Below, piece after piece: positions 60,982 to 64,000 of a DNA stretch of 64,000 bases. The stretch's first letter is position 1. The number at the start of each line of letters is the position of its first letter. A model generated the notes under the pieces. It saw only the letters and a program-made list of their open reading frames with translations. It did no database searches and had not been told where the DNA came from. Source of the DNA: Parasitella parasitica. Taxonomy: Eukaryota; Mucoromycota; Mucoromycetes; Mucorales; Mucoraceae. The stretch is from the NCBI GenBank assembly GCA_025201805.1, contig MU619317.1, positions 89,258-153,257 of the forward strand. Reading direction: 5' to 3'. The translations under genes were made by a program, and so were the position numbers.

Positions 60982-61227
60982 ATGACCGCCTTATCAAATT
61001 TTCTAAAAGCCTCCAAGAAGCCTGAAGTCTATCCAATTATCGGTATTCTCGGCGTTGCTCTCTCTGGTGCTGTATTCTTTAGTGCTCGTGCTATCAGAGC
61101 TCCTGATGTTGCCTGGAATCACAAGTCTAATCCTCATCCTTGGCAAGAAATCAAGGATGGTGAGCAAGTCAAGTTGATCGCATTAAACCAAAAATACGAT
61201 CATCGTTGGGAGCGCAAGCAATGGTAA
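60982..61227 (+). CDS. NDUFA4/MLRQ-like mitochondrial respiratory subunit
   Basis: A single exon of 81 aa. It has one membrane helix ('YPIIGILGVALSGAVFFSAR') and the family tail 'APDVAWNHKSNPHPWQEI', matching the NADH-ubiquinone reductase complex I MLRQ subunit family (NDUFA4/COXFA4-like). In animals NDUFA4 is now assigned to cytochrome c oxidase. It is expected in the mitochondrial inner membrane without a cleaved presequence. A TATAAATA element lies near 60903, about 80 bp before the start. Confidence 0.9.
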   Translation: MTALSNFLKASKKPEVYPIIGILGVALSGAVFFSARAIRAPDVAWNHKSNPHPWQEIKDGEQVKLIALNQKYDHRWERKQW

Positions 61228-64000
61228 ACAACTGGCTTTTCAACAACCAACAAAATACGTCTCATCTCTACTCTTTTCTCCAACACATGCTTTCTGCCAC
61301 TCGACTCATAATTTAAATTTTAAACATCTTCACATATTACGCTCCTACTGTTCATACCTTTGAAAAAGTGGAAAACTCCACTTTTTGTATTCTACTGTAC
61401 TTTTTACAATTTTCTCGCCTTGAAAAATTAGAAATAAATCATGACATTCATAATTCTATAGTACGTGTAAATTTTTTCCTACAATCGGCATTAATATCAA
61501 GCCTGAAGTTGATGATTTGAAAATTCAATCGTGGATTAAAACGAAAATACGTATATACAAGCGTAAAAAGATATATGAAGGATTCAGAGAGTTGATTTAG
61601 CTTTTTTTTTTTAGTCGCGTACATTGGTGACGTTAGATTGGAAGCACTTGAGTGTCCTTCTTCTCCAAAATCTTGTAGCTAGAAGCTCTTGATGAACATC
61701 TGAAACTCGCCTTTAATCCAGTCTTTGGCAGGAATTCCAGTCTATACTCCTGGTAAAAATGGAGTCAACGTATTCCGGAATTCATTCTTGCTAACCAGAG
61801 ACGGATTGTATTTGTATGCGGCATTGAGTTTGCCGTCTCAAATGTTCTTCATCTTTTTGCAATAACCGGCGATTCATGATCAGTCTAATTTACATGCAGA
61901 AATTTTTGTCGATACTCTGTAATGGGAATCATATGAGCCAGTATTGCAAAAGATACCATAATCCAACGTGTACGATGGTCTATTAGGACTCTGCCAGGTC
62001 GTCTTCTTATCATCCCTGAAGCAGTCGAAAAAATGGTGCTGTAATAATGACAATCACTCCATTGTAGTAACGACTATAAATCCATTCACCCTATATGGTT
62101 TATATTTGGAGTTGAAATCACCCATGATGATAGATAGAAGTGAGTGAAATATGTCGAAAACAATATCGCCGTTGAATCTATTGAAGATGGAATGTGCTCT
62201 CAAGGTGGCTTTTACTTGATCAAGTAGATAAGTGGTAAGGAGAACCTCAAACAATTTGGAATAACCCAGTTTAGCGCATTAAAAATGCCACACTTGAAGA
62301 ACAACGGAGCCTGGCCAAGTGTTCCTTGATAAAGACACAATTGCAATTATTCTTAGCGTGTGTAAATGATCTGCCATAATGTAGGTTAGGAGATCATGAT
62401 AGTGTACTTCAATTAAAGATTGGAGATTGTCCAATGATGTGTTGTTATACTGGTCGAAACAGGGGAATAAAGTCTTTGTTTCAAATCAGGAAGGTTATCT
62501 GTAACACAGATCTGTATGATTGACAAACAATAAGGTACTGTCAGATCAAAGATCAATGACCTTGTAGTATAATAATATATCGTACCCTGTTAAGGATATG
62601 TTGCTTGCAAATTATTCTTATCGATTAGTATCGACTAGTATTTTAAATAAGTCACCAAAAATTTATGTTGTTGTAAAAAGTATAAATAGCAGATGCAAAG
62701 TTGAATCTTTAATAAAGTAATCTCAAGTTTTCGTATCTCGTTATTCAACGTTTTATAATATACTTTTCTTATTTCGATCTTGCAGATCTCAACAGTAAAT
62801 AAAACTGCACTGTGTTCAAACTTACTTACTTTTATAAATAGTTTTCGAATCTATCACTGAAACAATATATATCATCTTGACCGCTAACCAAAATACTTGC
62901 ACAAGATGCCCTAGCAAAAAGCCATCCCCAATTATGTAGTGGGAATTTTGTAGTCTCACTAAGATGGAGATCAAAGCAGTTCTTGGGATACTCCATGGCG
63001 GTGCCAGGAAAAGTGCCTCACAAAGTTCTATTAGCATTTTGGTCCGTTTTTTGCCTTGTAAGCAATCAAGCCACTGTAAACTCAATAAGTGAAAGGTAAA
63101 GAAACCTAATATTGATACCAACAGAAGTTTTACCTTCCTACGTCTCTTTAATGCACAGACCTGTGTTACAGGAATAACCTTTTCGCTTTGAAAAAGAGAC
63201 TTATTCTTCTGTTTACACAAGCCTGTAGCGTCACATCGTTGGACAAAATTCAATCTTCAATTAAAGTAACAGTACATTGCCATTTTCTAAATGGTTTAAT
63301 TTAAAGTGATTTATCAGAATGAGAAATTATTCAAATAAAACGGTTGTGAATTAATCAGGTAAAGATCTCGTTTATTACATGGAAAAAATGATGGTTTATA
63401 TACTAGTGAATCTAAGTGGACTGATGGGAGGATAAGATACAAGTGTGAGACATGGTGTGATTTAGAGAATGGAACGATAGATCGTATCTATTATCCATGA
63501 ACATGTCATGTTGAGTTATAAATAAGGAACATGATCCATTGGGATATGTTCCTGAATTGTGTTCAGGATTGAGTTTACTTGAGTTTGACTTCCGGTTGGG
63601 AAATTGACACATCATAAAGGTTAATATCTTATTCGAACTGAGGCAATTGATATAACGATAAGGTATTAGGAGGTAATAAAATTTAGATAACAAGTCAACA
63701 GTATATTAAGTCTACTGTGAACAGCATACCATTGTTGTGGATATATAATATTATGATCAAGAACGGATTAAGTTTTTCCTTCATATGGCACTATTACTGC
63801 TTAAAAATGATAAACTAGCAAACATTTCAAACTCCTAAACAACTCGGGAAAAAAAGGTCACGTGTTTTTATATTTCAAACTCCGACAGCCAAAGCGCGAA
63901 GGTGTTTTTGCCGATAACTTTTGATAGAGACATCGCCCAGTGGAAATCAAGTTATGCTCAGATAGCGATGATTATGCCTGTTCTTATGGCGCATAAGACA
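61228..64000. other. Gene-poor terminal region
   Basis: Holds a decayed L1-like endonuclease (listed separately) and otherwise short frames. The minus-strand frame at 62822-63253 (143 aa, 'FVQRCDATGLCKQKNKSLFQ' and a hydrophobic tail) has no recognised family. A CACGTG E-box-like site lies near 63858, perhaps in the promoter of a gene beyond the window. Confidence 0.45.
61640..62260 (-). mobile_element. Decayed L1-type non-LTR retrotransposon fragment (endonuclease domain)
   Basis: The minus strand encodes, in order, 'SIIMGDFNSKY' (about 62125), 'RPSYTLDYGIFC' (about 61970) and, in a shifted frame, 'TDHESPVIA' (about 61885). These are the GDFN, LDYIF-like and [ST]DH motifs of the apurinic-like endonuclease of L1-type elements. 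Several TGA/TAG codons stand where Trp would be natural, and there is at least one frameshift, so it is dead. The next part continues ('GKLNAAYKYNPSLVSKNEF') up to about 61640. Reverse transcriptase was not found. A 10-12-nt T run near 61602 marks the inner end. Confidence 0.7.

Overview
The window reads as nuclear chromosomal DNA of a filamentous fungus, most likely Mucoromycota (Mucorales-like). The evidence is the combination of many short introns (mostly about 45-70 nt), a chitin synthase, a DEP+RGS regulator of the FlbA/Sst2 type, a divergent HSPA12-like Hsp70, a large set of conserved eukaryotic housekeeping genes, and AT-rich spacers with long homopolymers. No species can be fixed without a search. 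Most genes are multi-exon, so I rebuilt exon structures by hand from GT/AG sites, reading phase and family similarity. Exon positions are predictions.

Layout. 0-12 kb: a 5'-truncated PPR protein, an HSPA12-like protein (-), a cytosolic 5'-nucleotidase III (+), a type II membrane glycosyltransferase with a discoidin-like tail (-), and an IML2/TTC39 protein (-). 12-24 kb: a cryptic small gene, an RGS protein (+), a chitin synthase (-), a smgGDS-like armadillo protein (-), a 225-bp assembly gap, a secreted His/Asp/Trp repeat protein (+), and NF-YA/HAP2 (+). 24-45 kb: TFIIS (-), a small membrane protein (-), a gene-poor AT-rich stretch, an expansin-like protein (-), a mitochondrial m-AAA protease (-), an SDR (+), a membrane-tethered GH9 glucanase (-), a paxillin-like LIM protein (+), a long-chain acyl-CoA ligase (-), TFIIF alpha (-) and ribosomal protein L26 (-). 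45-64 kb: two small cryptic genes, a PAS protein (-), CRIPT (-), a DUF1749 hydrolase (-), a TMEM256/DUF423 protein (+), a Ser-rich protein (+), an ICT1-like release factor (-), poly(A)-binding protein (-), a cryptic gene (+), an AUH-like enoyl-CoA hydratase (-), a CLYBL-like citramalyl-CoA lyase (-), an NDUFA4-like subunit (+), and about 2.8 kb of gene-poor DNA with a decayed L1-type endonuclease.

How genes may work together. The clearest functional pairing is the head-to-tail CLYBL-like and AUH-like genes (83 bp between stop and start). In animals these two enzymes catalyse consecutive steps of itaconate/C5-dicarboxylate breakdown. Cell-wall genes recur (chitin synthase, GH9, expansin-like protein, glycosyltransferase), as do RNA polymerase II and mRNA factors (TFIIS, TFIIF alpha, NF-YA, Pab1), but they are scattered and look like ordinary genome content. 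No CRISPR array, bacterial operon, virus or convincing tRNA was seen.
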